Shown in pieces: positions 49,633-57,912 of a stretch of 64,000 bases of DNA. The stretch covers positions 62,001-126,000 of the forward strand of contig NZ_NRRL01000004.1 in assembly GCF_016583645.1 (NCBI RefSeq), written 5' to 3'. The notes beneath the pieces are model-generated. The model searched no databases. It was not told the origin of the DNA and saw only the letters and a program-made list of their open reading frames with translations. The stretch is from Rhodovibrio sodomensis (GTDB lineage: Bacteria; Pseudomonadota; Alphaproteobacteria; Kiloniellales; Rhodovibrionaceae). A program made the translations under genes and the position numbers. Every line of letters starts with the position of its first letter. Position 1 is the stretch's first letter.

Positions 49633-50766
49633 ATGGCAAGCCAACCCGCACCCGCACGCGCCGGGACCGGCGTGCTCGGCTGGCGCCCGGGCGCCGCCGA
49701 CCTGGCGCTGATCGCGCTGTTGCTGATCGCGCTGGTCGGCATGCCGGTCCTGAACGCGCTGCCGCCGGACTCCGGCCTGAAACTGCCGGACTACATGATC
49801 GGCGTGCTCGGCAAGTTCTTCTGTTTCGCCATGCTGGCGCTCGCCCACGGGCTGGTCTGGGGCTATGCCGGGCCGCTCAGCCTGGGCCACGGCGCCTTCT
49901 TCGGCCTGGGCGGCTACTGCATGGGCATGTACCTCGCCCGGCAGAAGGCGATTTCGGCCGGCAACGAGCTGCCGGATTTCATGGTGTTCCTGAACTGGGA
50001 AAGCCTGCCCTGGTGGTGGACCGGCACGCATCTGGCCCCGGTTGCCCTGCTGCTGATCGTGGCGGTGCCGGGGGCGCTCGCCCTTTTGTTCGGCTACTTC
50101 ACCTTCCGCAGCCGGATCTCCGGCGTCTACTTCTCGATCATCAGCCAGGCGATGGTGTTCGCGCTGATGCTCGCGTTCTCGCGCTCCGAACTCGGCTTCG
50201 GCGGCAAGACGGGGCTGACCAACTTCTCCACCATCCTGGGCTTCTCCGTCTCCGACCAGGGCACGCGGATCGGGGTCTACGTCGCCACCGTCCTGGCATT
50301 GGCCGGGAGCTACCTGCTGTGCCGCTGGATCGTGCGCTCCAAGCTGGGTCAGGTCCTGGTCGCGATCCGGGAGGCGGAGGATCGGGTGCGCTTCCTGGGC
50401 TACCCGGCCGACCGGGTGAAGCTGTTCGTGTTCGTCCTGTCCGCGATGATCGCGGGCCTGGGCGGCGCGCTCTACGTCCCGCAGGCCGGCATCATCAACC
50501 CGAGCGAGTTCGAGCCCGCGCAGTCGATCGAGGTCGCCGCCTGGGTCGCGGTCGGCGGCCGCGGCACGCTGTTCGGGCCGATCCTGGGCGCGCTCGGCGT
50601 CAACGCGGCGAAGAGCTGGCTGACCGGCTTCGCGCCCGAGCTGTGGCTGTTCGTGCTGGGTGGCCTGTTCATCGCGGTCACGCTGTTCCTGCCCAAGGGC
50701 CTGGCCGGGCTGTGGCCGCAGGTCCGCGCCGCGGTCGCCAAGCGCCGGGGAGGCACCGATGGCTGA
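49633..50766 (+). CDS. urtC: Urea ABC transporter permease UrtC
   Basis: This 377-residue LivM-type permease has about nine to ten membrane helices. Diagnostic segments are GLVWGYAGPLSLGHGAFFGLGGYCMGMYL (about 75-103) and VLVAIREAEDRVRFLGYPADRVKLFVFVLSAMIAGLGGALY. The ATG at 49633 is chosen over a TTG at 49630 because GGGGG then sits 6 nt upstream. The stop overlaps urtD by 8 bp. It forms the membrane channel with UrtB. Confidence 0.94.
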   Translation: MASQPAPARAGTGVLGWRPGAADLALIALLLIALVGMPVLNALPPDSGLKLPDYMIGVLGKFFCFAMLALAHGLVWGYAGPLSLGHGAFFGLGGYCMGMYLARQKAISAGNELPDFMVFLNWESLPWWWTGTHLAPVALLLIVAVPGALALLFGYFTFRSRISGVYFSIISQAMVFALMLAFSRSELGFGGKTGLTNFSTILGFSVSDQGTRIGVYVATVLALAGSYLLCRWIVRSKLGQVLVAIREAEDRVRFLGYPADRVKLFVFVLSAMIAGLGGALYVPQAGIINPSEFEPAQSIEVAAWVAVGGRGTLFGPILGALGVNAAKSWLTGFAPELWLFVLGGLFIAVTLFLPKGLAGLWPQVRAAVAKRRGGTDG

Positions 50767-51601
50767 AGCCGAGACGCCCACCGCACGCGCCGCCGACAAG
50801 CTGGGCGCGTTCGCCAAGGCGGCGAAGCCGGGCGCCGCCAAGGGCGAGCCCGTGAAGGCGGCCAAGGGCACGCTGCTTTACCTCGACGGGATCACGGTGT
50901 CGTTCGACGGCTTCAAGGCGCTCGACACCCTGTCGCTGGTGGTCGAGGAGGGCGATCTGCGCACCATCATTGGCCCGAACGGCGCGGGCAAGACCACGAT
51001 GATGGACGTGATCACCGGCAAGACGCGCCCGGACGTCGGCACCGCCCTGTTCGACGGCCGCCACGACTTGACGCAATTGCGCGAGGAAGCGACGGCTAAC
51101 CTCGGCGTCGGCCGCAAGTTCCAGAAGCCGACGGTGTTCGAGCCGCTGAGCGTGTTCCAGAACCTGGAACTCGCGCTCGCCAGCGAGCGCGGCCTCTTGG
51201 CGACCCTGCGGTTCAGGCTCGACCCCGGCCGGCGCGCCCGGATCGACGAGATCCTGGACGTCTGCGGGCTGGGCGACCTGCGCGCCACACCGGCGGGCCA
51301 GCTCAGCCACGGCCAGAAGCAGTGGCTGGAGATCGGCATGCTGCTGATCCAGGACGCCCGTCTGCTGCTGCTGGACGAGCCGGTCGCCGGCATGACGGAT
51401 GAGGAAACCGCCAAGACCGCCCGGCTGATCCACGACATCAAGCGCCGCCACACCCTGATCGTGGTCGAGCACGACATGGCCTTCGTGCGCGAACTGGGCG
51501 CGCGCACCACCGTGCTGCACCAGGGCACCGTGCTGACCGAGGGCAGCGTGGACGCGGTGCAGAACGACCCCAAGGTGATCGAAGTGTACCTCGGAAGGTG
51601 A
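50759..51601 (+). CDS. urtD: Urea ABC transporter ATPase UrtD
   Basis: This 280-residue ABC ATPase has Walker A GPNGAGKT, signature LSHGQKQWLEIG, Walker B ARLLLLDEP and a His-loop VVEHD. The signature glutamine-lysine form (SHGQKQ) and FQKPTVFEPLSVFQNLELAL are typical of UrtD. An Ala/Lys-rich leader of about 38 residues before the first beta strand (LLYLDGITVSFDGFKAL) is longer than usual. The ATG at 50759 overlaps the end of urtC by 8 bp, after GGGAGGC. The stop overlaps a GTG upstream of urtE. Confidence 0.95.
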   Translation: MAEAETPTARAADKLGAFAKAAKPGAAKGEPVKAAKGTLLYLDGITVSFDGFKALDTLSLVVEEGDLRTIIGPNGAGKTTMMDVITGKTRPDVGTALFDGRHDLTQLREEATANLGVGRKFQKPTVFEPLSVFQNLELALASERGLLATLRFRLDPGRRARIDEILDVCGLGDLRATPAGQLSHGQKQWLEIGMLLIQDARLLLLDEPVAGMTDEETAKTARLIHDIKRRHTLIVVEHDMAFVRELGARTTVLHQGTVLTEGSVDAVQNDPKVIEVYLGR

Positions 51602-51606
51602 GCCGC

Positions 51607-52305
51607 ATGCTGGAGACCCGGGCGCTCAACCTGCACTACGGCGCGAGCCACATCCTGCGCGACGTCGATCTGACGGCCGAGCGCGGCAAGGTGACCTGCG
51701 TGCTGGGGCGCAACGGCGTCGGCAAGACCTCGCTGTTGCGCGCGATTTCCGGCCTGCATCCCACCAGCGGCGGCTCCCTCTCCTGGGCCGGCAGCGACCT
51801 GACCCGCCTGCCGCCGCACCGGCGCGCGCAGGCCGGCATCGGCTACGTCCCGCAAGACCGGGAGATCTTCCCCAGGCTGACGGTGGAGGAGAACCTGCGC
51901 ACCGGCCTCGCCGCCGCGAACGGGCAGCGCAGGGCCGGCCTGGACGAAAGCGTCTTCGAGCTGTTTCCCGTGCTCAAGGACATGCTGAAGCGCCGCGGCG
52001 GCGACCTTTCGGGCGGGCAGCAGCAGCAACTCGCGATCGCCCGTGCGCTCACCATGCGCCCCGGCTGCCTGCTGCTGGACGAGCCGACCGAGGGCATTCA
52101 GCCCTCGATCATCAAGGACATCGCGGGAGTGATCGCCAAGCTTGCCGAAAGCGGCGAGATGGCGATCGTGCTGGTCGAGCAGTATTTCGACTTCGCCCGC
52201 GAACTGGCCGACCAGTTCTACGTCATGGACCGCGGCCAGATCGTTCTGGCGGGCGCCAAGGACGCCCTCGACGAGGCCGATGTCCGCCGGCACCTGACGG
52301 TGTAG
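51607..52305 (+). CDS. urtE: Urea ABC transporter ATPase UrtE
   Basis: This 232-residue ABC ATPase has Walker A GRNGVGKT, signature LSGGQQQQLAIARAL, Walker B CLLLDEP and a His-loop VLVEQYFDFA, the last typical of UrtE. Homologues begin MLE-V/T-xx-LN, which favours the ATG at 51607 with GGAAGG 8 nt upstream. An in-frame GTG at 51598 that overlaps the urtD stop is the alternative and adds three residues. Last gene of urtABCDE. No urease structural or accessory gene follows within the window. Confidence 0.95.
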   Translation: MLETRALNLHYGASHILRDVDLTAERGKVTCVLGRNGVGKTSLLRAISGLHPTSGGSLSWAGSDLTRLPPHRRAQAGIGYVPQDREIFPRLTVEENLRTGLAAANGQRRAGLDESVFELFPVLKDMLKRRGGDLSGGQQQQLAIARALTMRPGCLLLDEPTEGIQPSIIKDIAGVIAKLAESGEMAIVLVEQYFDFARELADQFYVMDRGQIVLAGAKDALDEADVRRHLTV

Positions 52306-52520
52306 CCGTCCGATGGAACCGATATCGGCGCCGCCGACGAAAAGAGCGTGCGTGGACGGCGATTTGGCCCGATACTTATACCTGTAAGGCGTGACACACC
52401 GTGGGGTGGCCGAGATCTGCCGCCGGACGCATTCGACGGCCGGCCGGAACGCCATCGCTGGGATGAACCGATGGCTCGCGGGGCGGCAGTTCGCTCTCGG
52501 GGGCGGGCAGGGGCGTTGTC

Positions 52521-53867
52521 ATGGGCATCAGCGGCGCGGCACCGGTGCGCGGTTTGAGGCGGCGGTTACGTGCGGCGGCCGTGGTCGTCCTGGTGCTGCT
52601 GGCGGCGCTGTTGCCCGGGCGCCCGGCGGAGGCGCGGACGGGCGGGCCGGCGATCCGGTGCCCGGACATGGCGGAACCGGCGGATGCGGCGCTCGCACGG
52701 CTGCGCGCCGCCGCCGCCGGGGCGTTGTCGGTGCTGCCGGTCGAAGGCTCCGGCGCGCCAACGCTGGGGCAGCTGAACATCTTGCCCGCGAACACGGATG
52801 TCCGCCTGGTCCTGCCGGCGGCGGACACCGGCTGGCAGACCGAAGATCCCGCGGTCGCGGTCGCGATCCCGAAGGACGCGGCCGGCGACAAGGCGCGCGG
52901 GCTCACGGTGGTGGCGGCCAGCCGGGCCCCCGACAATGCGCTGCATCTGCGGGTCCGATTGAGCGAGCCGCTGGGCGGCGGGTTTTGGACGCCCCACGAT
53001 CTCCTGGTTTTCGGCTGCACCCCGGGCAGCCCTGAGATCGCTTTCCTCGCGCGCACGCGGATCGCGGTCAGCACCCTCTGGCCCGCCGCCGGGGCCGCCA
53101 TCGGGGCGGTTCTGCTGCTCTATCTGGCCGCCGACGCGGCGGCGGCGCGTCGGCTCGGCAAGATCAGCCTGGACCCGGTGCAGATCACCGCGGGCGTCGA
53201 TGGCCGGGGCAGCATCTCCAAGCTGCAGATCCTGTTCTTCACCCTGATCGTGGCCGGCATGCTGATCTACGTGCTGCTGCGTGTCGGGCGTCTGGGCGAT
53301 CTGTCGGCGGACGTGCTGCTGCTGCTCGGCATCAGCGGGGTCGGCGGCGCGGCGGTCAAGCAGGCAAGCGTGCTGCGCCGGCGGGTCTCGGCGGAGAACT
53401 GGTCGTGGCTGAAGCGCCAGGGCTGGGCCGCTCCGCCGGTCCAGGCGAGTTGGGGCGACCTGGTGATGGAGGGCACGGAGTTCGACGTCTATCGCTTCCA
53501 GATCCTGATTTTCAGCCTGATCGTCGGCGGCGCGCTGTTGTTCACGGGGCTGTTCGGGCTCGCCAACTTCGAGCTGCCGCCGGCGCTGCTCGGTCTCCTA
53601 GGGCTGAGCCAGGTGGTCTACCTCGGCGGTAAGGTCGTCTCCAGGCCGGAGACGGTCGAACTCAACAAGGCGATCACCAACCTGCGCACGCGGGCCGGCG
53701 AGGTTGCCGACAAAGCGCGCGGCGCAGCCGGCGGCTACGACTACAGCGCGATCGGCGAGACCGCCTCCCTGGAAAGCGCCGCCGGGGATGTCGAACACCT
53801 GACCAGGACCGTGTTCGGCGGCGCGGTCCCCGGCTTGCGCGCGCGCAAGGCGCACGAACTGGTGTAG
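52521..53867 (+). CDS. Membrane protein of unknown function
   Basis: This 448-residue protein is not recognised. A signal-anchor or signal peptide (about 15-36, RAAAVVVLVLLAALLPGRPAEA) precedes an extracytoplasmic region of about 150 residues with two Cys (47 and about 171). Membrane helices follow at about 187-210, 242-262, 268-290 and 328-375 (two), then a soluble tail ending near 448. An ISKLQILFFTLIVAGML segment and a related VYRFQILIFSLIVGGALL segment are similar to each other (KLQILFFTLIV / RFQILIFSLIV), suggesting an internal duplication of a helix pair. Start ATG 52521. Neighbours (urt operon, HNH gene) do not suggest a role. Confidence 0.7.
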   Translation: MGISGAAPVRGLRRRLRAAAVVVLVLLAALLPGRPAEARTGGPAIRCPDMAEPADAALARLRAAAAGALSVLPVEGSGAPTLGQLNILPANTDVRLVLPAADTGWQTEDPAVAVAIPKDAAGDKARGLTVVAASRAPDNALHLRVRLSEPLGGGFWTPHDLLVFGCTPGSPEIAFLARTRIAVSTLWPAAGAAIGAVLLLYLAADAAAARRLGKISLDPVQITAGVDGRGSISKLQILFFTLIVAGMLIYVLLRVGRLGDLSADVLLLLGISGVGGAAVKQASVLRRRVSAENWSWLKRQGWAAPPVQASWGDLVMEGTEFDVYRFQILIFSLIVGGALLFTGLFGLANFELPPALLGLLGLSQVVYLGGKVVSRPETVELNKAITNLRTRAGEVADKARGAAGGYDYSAIGETASLESAAGDVEHLTRTVFGGAVPGLRARKAHELV

Positions 53868-53889
53868 GCCGGCCCGGCGGACGGGCGCA

Positions 53890-53916
53890 TGCGAACCCTG
53901 CCTCTGCGCGTTCGCA
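53890..53916. terminator. Possible bidirectional terminator hairpin
   Basis: TGCGAAC (53890-53896) pairs with GTTCGCA (53910-53916) around a 13-nt loop, between the convergent membrane-protein and HNH genes. T-runs are absent. Confidence 0.35.
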
Positions 53917-53926
53917 GGTCGGCCGC

Positions 53927-54235
53927 TCAGCGTCGGCGCTTGCGTCGGCTGGTGGCGTTGCGGCCGCGGTATTCCGGGTCCTTTTTGCGCACGAAGCGGA
54001 TGAACTTGGCGATCTCGGGATGCGCGCGCAGCTTGTCCATCGTGTCGTAGCCGTCGCGCAGCTCCTGTTCGGTGAACAGCGAGTGGATCTTGGAATGGCA
54101 GACCCGGTGCATCGTCACCGTCTCCCGCCCGCCCTGCGAGCGCGGCACCAAGTGATGCGCGTCGACCGACGGCCCGGCCACGAGCGGCCGTCCGCACAAC
54201 GGGCAGGGGCCAAGGTCTGGGCGCTGTTGATCCAT
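53927..54235 (-). CDS. Small HNH endonuclease family protein
   Basis: This 102-residue protein has an HNH/McrA-like core: a Cys pair CPLCG (11-15), VDAHHLVPRSQGGRET (His residues 27-28 region, HH-x-P-x-S-x-G-G) and MHRVCHSKIHSLF, which supplies the last Cys/His. The C-terminal third is very basic (KKDPEYRGRNATSRRKRRR) and could bind DNA or RNA. Start ATG 54235. It is a stand-alone gene, without restriction or mobile-element partners. Such small HNH proteins are common in alphaproteobacteria and mostly uncharacterised. Confidence 0.85.
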   Translation of the reverse strand: MDQQRPDLGPCPLCGRPLVAGPSVDAHHLVPRSQGGRETVTMHRVCHSKIHSLFTEQELRDGYDTMDKLRAHPEIAKFIRFVRKKDPEYRGRNATSRRKRRR

Positions 54236-54411
54236 GCGATCCGGTCACTTCGGGTCTTCCAGCCGTACGATCCAACGGCGCGCGGCGCCAGGGCAAGACC
54301 GCGCACCGGCGCCGCCACGCCCGCGACCGCGCCATAACACATGGCGTTACCGGCGCGGACGTTGGCTTGCGTTCGCCGTGCCGCGGGTTACATCCTGAGG
54401 GAGCCGACATA

Positions 54412-54513
54412 ACGGCCGGGGTGCCTGTCTGTCTGTGCGTTCGGCGCACGGTTGGGCCGGCTGAGAGCACACCCGCTGAACCTGATCGGGATCACGCCCG
54501 CGAAGGGAGCCGT
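54412..54513 (+). promoter_or_regulatory. TPP riboswitch (THI element)
   Basis: The P1 stem ACGGC (54412-54416) pairs with GCCGT (54509-54513). The conserved cores are GGGGTGCC (54418-54425), GGCTGAGA and ACCCGCTGAACCTGATC, then CGCGAAGGGAG. A variable P3 hairpin (GTGCG...CGCAC) lies at 54435-54450. The 3' core supplies GAAGGGAG at 54502-54509, 11 nt before the thiO ATG, and GGAGG is at 54514-54518. Ligand binding would therefore directly hide the likely ribosome-binding site, giving translational repression by thiamine pyrophosphate. An upstream CGCCATaacacATGGCG hairpin (54330-54346) is outside the element. Confidence 0.96.
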
Positions 54514-54520
54514 GGAGGAT

Positions 54521-55726
54521 ATGACCAGCCTGCTCGACGACATTTCGATTCACCAGCGTCCGCGCACCGCGATCGTCGGGGCGGGCGTCAACGGCCTGTG
54601 CATCGCCTGGCAGCTCGCCCGGCACGGCTGCGCGGTCGACGTCTACGAGCGCGGCCGGATCGGCCGGGGCGCCAGCTGGGCGGCCGCCGGCATGCTGGCC
54701 CCGGGTGCCGAGGCCGAGCCGGGCGAGCACGCCGTCACCGCCGCGGGGCAGCAGGCGCTTGCGTTGTGGCCCGCGTTCGCCCGCGACCTGCAGCAGGCGA
54801 GCGGCATCGATCCCGAGCTGCGCACCGACGGCTTGATGATCGCGGCCACCAACCGCGACGAGGCCGAGCAGCTGCGCCACGACCACAGTTTCCTGCAGCA
54901 GCAGGGCGTGCCGGCCGAATGGCTTTCGGGGGCTCAGGCGCGCGAGCGCGAACCCTACCTGCGTGCCGGCCTGCCGGGCGCGCTGTTCAGTCCGAACGAC
55001 GGGCAGGCGAACAACCGCCAGCTGGTCCAGGGCCTGGCCGCCGCCGCGCGCGCGGCGGGGGTGCGCATCCACGAGGACACCCGGGTCGACGCCCTGGACA
55101 CCGCGCAGGGCCGGGCGACCGGGCTGGTCGTCGAGGGCGCGCGCGTCGCGGCCGACGCGGTCGTGCTGTGCGCCGGCGCCTGGGGCCGGGAGATCGACGG
55201 CGTGCCGACGGCCGCGCAGGCGCCGATCCGGCCGATCAAAGGGCAGATGCTGGCGCTGCGGATGGACCCCGGCCAGCCGCTGCTGCGCCGCGTGCTGTGG
55301 GCGCCCAAGGTCTACCTGGTGCCACGGCGTGACGGACAGCTGCTGATCGGCGCGACGGTCGAGGAGCAGGGCTTCGACGACAGCATGACCGCGGGCGGGG
55401 TGTTCGCCCTGCTGGAAGCGGCCTGGCGGGCGATCCCGGCGATCGAGGAGCTGCCGATCGCGGAGATGTGGGCCGGTCACCGCCCGGGCTCGCGCGACGA
55501 TGCGCCGGTCCTGGGGGCGACACCGGTCGACGGGCTGTACCTCGCCAACGGCCATCACCGCAACGGCATCCTGATGACCCCCTTGACCGGCCAGGCGGTC
55601 GCCGCGGAGATCCTGACCGGCCGGCGGCACGACAGCCTGGCGCCCTTCCGGGTCGAGCGGTTCCACGATCCGGCGCATGCACGGGGGCAGGCTGCACGGG
55701 GGTTAGCTGCACGGGGGGCGGCATGA
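54521..55726 (+). CDS. thiO: Glycine oxidase ThiO
   Basis: This 401-residue FAD amine oxidase oxidises glycine to the iminoglycine that ThiG uses for the thiazole ring. The dinucleotide-binding motif [16 protein letters not shown] lies at about residues 18-33. [33 protein letters not shown] and [41 protein letters not shown] are typical of ThiO. The ATG at 54521 directly follows the TPP riboswitch. The C-terminus ends in pentapeptide repeats ([15 protein letters not shown]) encoded by 15-bp tandem repeats, which look like recent slippage expansion. The stop overlaps thiS. Confidence 0.95.
   Translation: MTSLLDDISIHQRPRTAIVGAGVNGLCIAWQLARHGCAVDVYERGRIGRGASWAAAGMLAPGAEAEPGEHAVTAAGQQALALWPAFARDLQQASGIDPELRTDGLMIAATNRDEAEQLRHDHSFLQQQGVPAEWLSGAQAREREPYLRAGLPGALFSPNDGQANNRQLVQGLAAAARAAGVRIHEDTRVDALDTAQGRATGLVVEGARVAADAVVLCAGAWGREIDGVPTAAQAPIRPIKGQMLALRMDPGQPLLRRVLWAPKVYLVPRRDGQLLIGATVEEQGFDDSMTAGGVFALLEAAWRAIPAIEELPIAEMWAGHRPGSRDDAPVLGATPVDGLYLANGHHRNGILMTPLTGQAVAAEILTGRRHDSLAPFRVERFHDPAHARGQAARGLAARGAA
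55677..55721 (+). repeat. 15-bp tandem repeat at the 3' end of thiO
   Basis: Three units: ATGCACGGGGGCAGG (55677-55691), CTGCACGGGGGTTAG (55692-55706) and CTGCACGGGGGGCGG (55707-55721). They encode [15 protein letters not shown], the last residues of ThiO, and end where the ThiS start codon begins. The third copy also provides the GGGGGG that acts as the thiS ribosome-binding site. Confidence 0.85.
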
Positions 55727-55929
55727 ACACGATCACCGTCAACGGCGAACCGCGCGAGGCGGCGCCCGACACGCTGCGCCAGTTGGTCGAGGCCGAGGGC
55801 CTGGACCCGGACCGCCGCGGTCTGGCGGTCGCGCGCAACGGTCGCGTGGTGCCGCGCCAGCAGTGGGAGAGAACCGAGCTCGAGGCCGGCGACGCGATCG
55901 AGATCGTCAAGCCGTTCGCCGGCGGCTGA
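55723..55929 (+). CDS. thiS: Thiamine biosynthesis sulfur carrier ThiS
   Basis: This 68-residue ubiquitin-like carrier ends in the required Gly-Gly (PFAGG), which is adenylylated and thiocarboxylated before giving sulfur to ThiG. The [48 protein letters not shown] fold is typical. The ATG at 55723 overlaps the thiO stop; the ribosome-binding site is GGGGGGCGGC formed by the repeat in thiO. ThiF is not in the window. Confidence 0.96.
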   Translation: MNTITVNGEPREAAPDTLRQLVEAEGLDPDRRGLAVARNGRVVPRQQWERTELEAGDAIEIVKPFAGG

Positions 55930-55958
55930 GTCCGATCCTTGAAGGAGCGACGAACCAG

Positions 55959-56774
55959 ATGACCCAACTTGAAGGCGTGCGGCGGTCCCGGGCGGCCACC
56001 GGTTCCGAGGCCGACCGCCTGACCATCGCCGGGCGCGCGTTTACGTCCCGCCTGCTGCTCGGCTCCGCCGGCTATCCCAACCAGCAGGTGATGCTGGACT
56101 CGCTCGCCGCCAGCGGCGCGGAGATCGTCACCGTGTCGGTCCGCCGGATCTCGCTGGAAGGCTATGCCGAGAGCATGGTCGACGTGCTGTCCGACAAGTT
56201 CGTGCTGCCCAACACAGCCGGTTGCGAAACCGCGCGCGATGCCGTGCTGACCGCCCGGCTGGCGCGCGAGGCGCTGGGCACCAGCTGGGTCAAGCTGGAG
56301 GTGATCGGCGACCGCGAAACGCTGTATCCGGATGTCGAGCAGCTGGTCCAGGCGGCCGACGAACTGGTCCGCGACGGGTTCGTCGTCCTGCCCTACAGCA
56401 ACGAGGATCCGATCACGGCGCAGAAGCTAATCGATGTCGGCTGCTCGGCGGTGATGCCGATGGGCTCGCCGATCGGCTCGGGCCAGGGGATCGCCAACCC
56501 GACGGCGATCGAGTTGATCCTGAACCGCGCCAACGTGCCGGTGATCGTCGACGCCGGTCTCGGGACCGCGTCCGACGCCGCACAGGCCATGGAACTCGGT
56601 TGCGATGCCGTGCTACTCAACACCGCCGTCTCCAAGGCGCACGACCCGGTGCGCATGGCCCGGGCGATGCGCGCGGCGGTCGACGCCGGCCGCGACGCGC
56701 GGCTGGCCGGACGGATTCCGCGGCGCGCGCACGCCGAACCGTCGTCCCCGCAGATGGGTCTGATCGGATCATGA
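55959..56774 (+). CDS. thiG: Thiazole synthase ThiG
   Basis: This 271-residue TIM-barrel enzyme makes the thiazole phosphate from 1-deoxyxylulose 5-phosphate, ThiS thiocarboxylate and dehydroglycine. The catalytic Lys is in WVKLEVIGD, and [30 protein letters not shown] and [20 protein letters not shown] are family signatures. It carries about 20 more N-terminal residues than the shortest homologues. The ATG at 55959 follows GAAGGAGCGA. The stop overlaps the thiE ATG (ATGA). Confidence 0.97.
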   Translation: MTQLEGVRRSRAATGSEADRLTIAGRAFTSRLLLGSAGYPNQQVMLDSLAASGAEIVTVSVRRISLEGYAESMVDVLSDKFVLPNTAGCETARDAVLTARLAREALGTSWVKLEVIGDRETLYPDVEQLVQAADELVRDGFVVLPYSNEDPITAQKLIDVGCSAVMPMGSPIGSGQGIANPTAIELILNRANVPVIVDAGLGTASDAAQAMELGCDAVLLNTAVSKAHDPVRMARAMRAAVDAGRDARLAGRIPRRAHAEPSSPQMGLIGS

Positions 56775-57394
56775 TACTGCCCAAGCCGCGTCTGCTGCTG
56801 ATCACCGACCGCCACCAGAGCGGGCGGCCGCTGCCCGAGGTGGTGGACGCCGCCTGCGCGGTCGGGGTGCGCTGGGTGTCGTTCCGCGACAAGGATCTGC
56901 CGTCCGGCGAGCGCCGGACGATAGCCCGGCAGGTGGTCAAGGCGGGGCACGCACACAACGCGACCGTCACGCTGCACGGCGACCTCGCCACCGCGGAGGC
57001 CGCGCGCGCCGACGGCGTCCATGTCGAGCCCGGTACGTCGCCGGGCGCGGTCCGGCAGATCCTGGGCGAGGTGCTGATAGGCGCCTCGGTGCATTCCTGG
57101 GACGAGGCCGAGCGCGCGCAGGACGACGGCGCGGACTACGTCACCATTTCGCCGATCTACGAGACCCCCAGCAAGCCTGGCTACGGTCCGCCGATCGGGC
57201 TCGACATCCTGGGCGACTTCTGTTCGGCGCTGCGCATTCCGGTGGTCGCCCTGGGCGGGATCGTTCCGGCCAACGCGGCGCACTGCCTGAACGCCGGCGC
57301 CACGGCGGTCGCGGTGATGGGCGAGATCATGCGCGCCCAGGACACCGGTGCCGTTGTCGGTCAGTATTTGCGCGCGCTCGATCCCGACTTGTGA
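56771..57394 (+). CDS. thiE: Thiamine-phosphate synthase ThiE
   Basis: This 207-residue TIM-barrel enzyme joins the hydroxymethylpyrimidine diphosphate and thiazole phosphate. Phosphate-binding motifs are VSFRDKDL (Arg/Lys), ASVHSWDEA and the [19 protein letters not shown] loop. The usual NDDVDLA segment is LHGDLATA here, so one metal-binding Asp is shifted or replaced, which makes a TenI-like variant conceivable. Its place at the end of a TPP-controlled thiO-thiS-thiG operon supports ThiE. The operon lacks thiC and thiD. Confidence 0.9.
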   Translation: MILPKPRLLLITDRHQSGRPLPEVVDAACAVGVRWVSFRDKDLPSGERRTIARQVVKAGHAHNATVTLHGDLATAEAARADGVHVEPGTSPGAVRQILGEVLIGASVHSWDEAERAQDDGADYVTISPIYETPSKPGYGPPIGLDILGDFCSALRIPVVALGGIVPANAAHCLNAGATAVAVMGEIMRAQDTGAVVGQYLRALDPDL

Positions 57395-57912
57395 CCGGGC
57401 GCGGCTCCCCCGTCGGCACGCGCTACTGGCCATGGCGTAATAAAACCGACTTCGTTCCAAATATTGATCTAATGTAAACCGCTATAGACGGGCGTTGGTC
57501 GAGATTTGTCTTGCCGCTCGCGCGGCGGCGGGCTAGCCTGATCGGGCCTGTGAGGGGGTGCGTCCGACGGGCGGCGTGAATGCTGCTTGGCCATCACGCT
57601 GCCGGGCGCGGTTTAGGGCCTGTGAAGGTTTTCCCGCTAGGATACCGATCGTCGCCGGTGGCGGGTGGCCGGCGGCCAGGGTCCGGTTGGGGCTGGTCAA
57701 ACGGGGAGAACAGGGTGGTGCGCCGCGGGCGCCGGCCAATCGGGTCGGCGTCAGTGTCCGAACGCGTGCTGCGAGAGCCAGATCCGGCTGGGTGGAAGCG
57801 CCTCGCCCGTCAAGCTTGCTCTCGTGTCAACACGGGAGAGCGCACGGCACGCTGAAGGTGAGGCCATCTTCAGCGGCCGCGCTCCAACGACGTCGAGGGA
57901 TGAAACCGACAG
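57395..57912 (+). promoter_or_regulatory. Intergenic region with a candidate promoter
   Basis: This 518-bp spacer separates thiE from the M23-peptidase gene. An AT-rich patch holds TTGATC (57464-57469) and GCTATAGAC (57481-57489), a good GCTANA-type -10 but at shorter than normal spacing (13 bp between hexamers). Short open frames downstream of it show no recognisable protein. Apart from these I see nothing. Confidence 0.4.
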
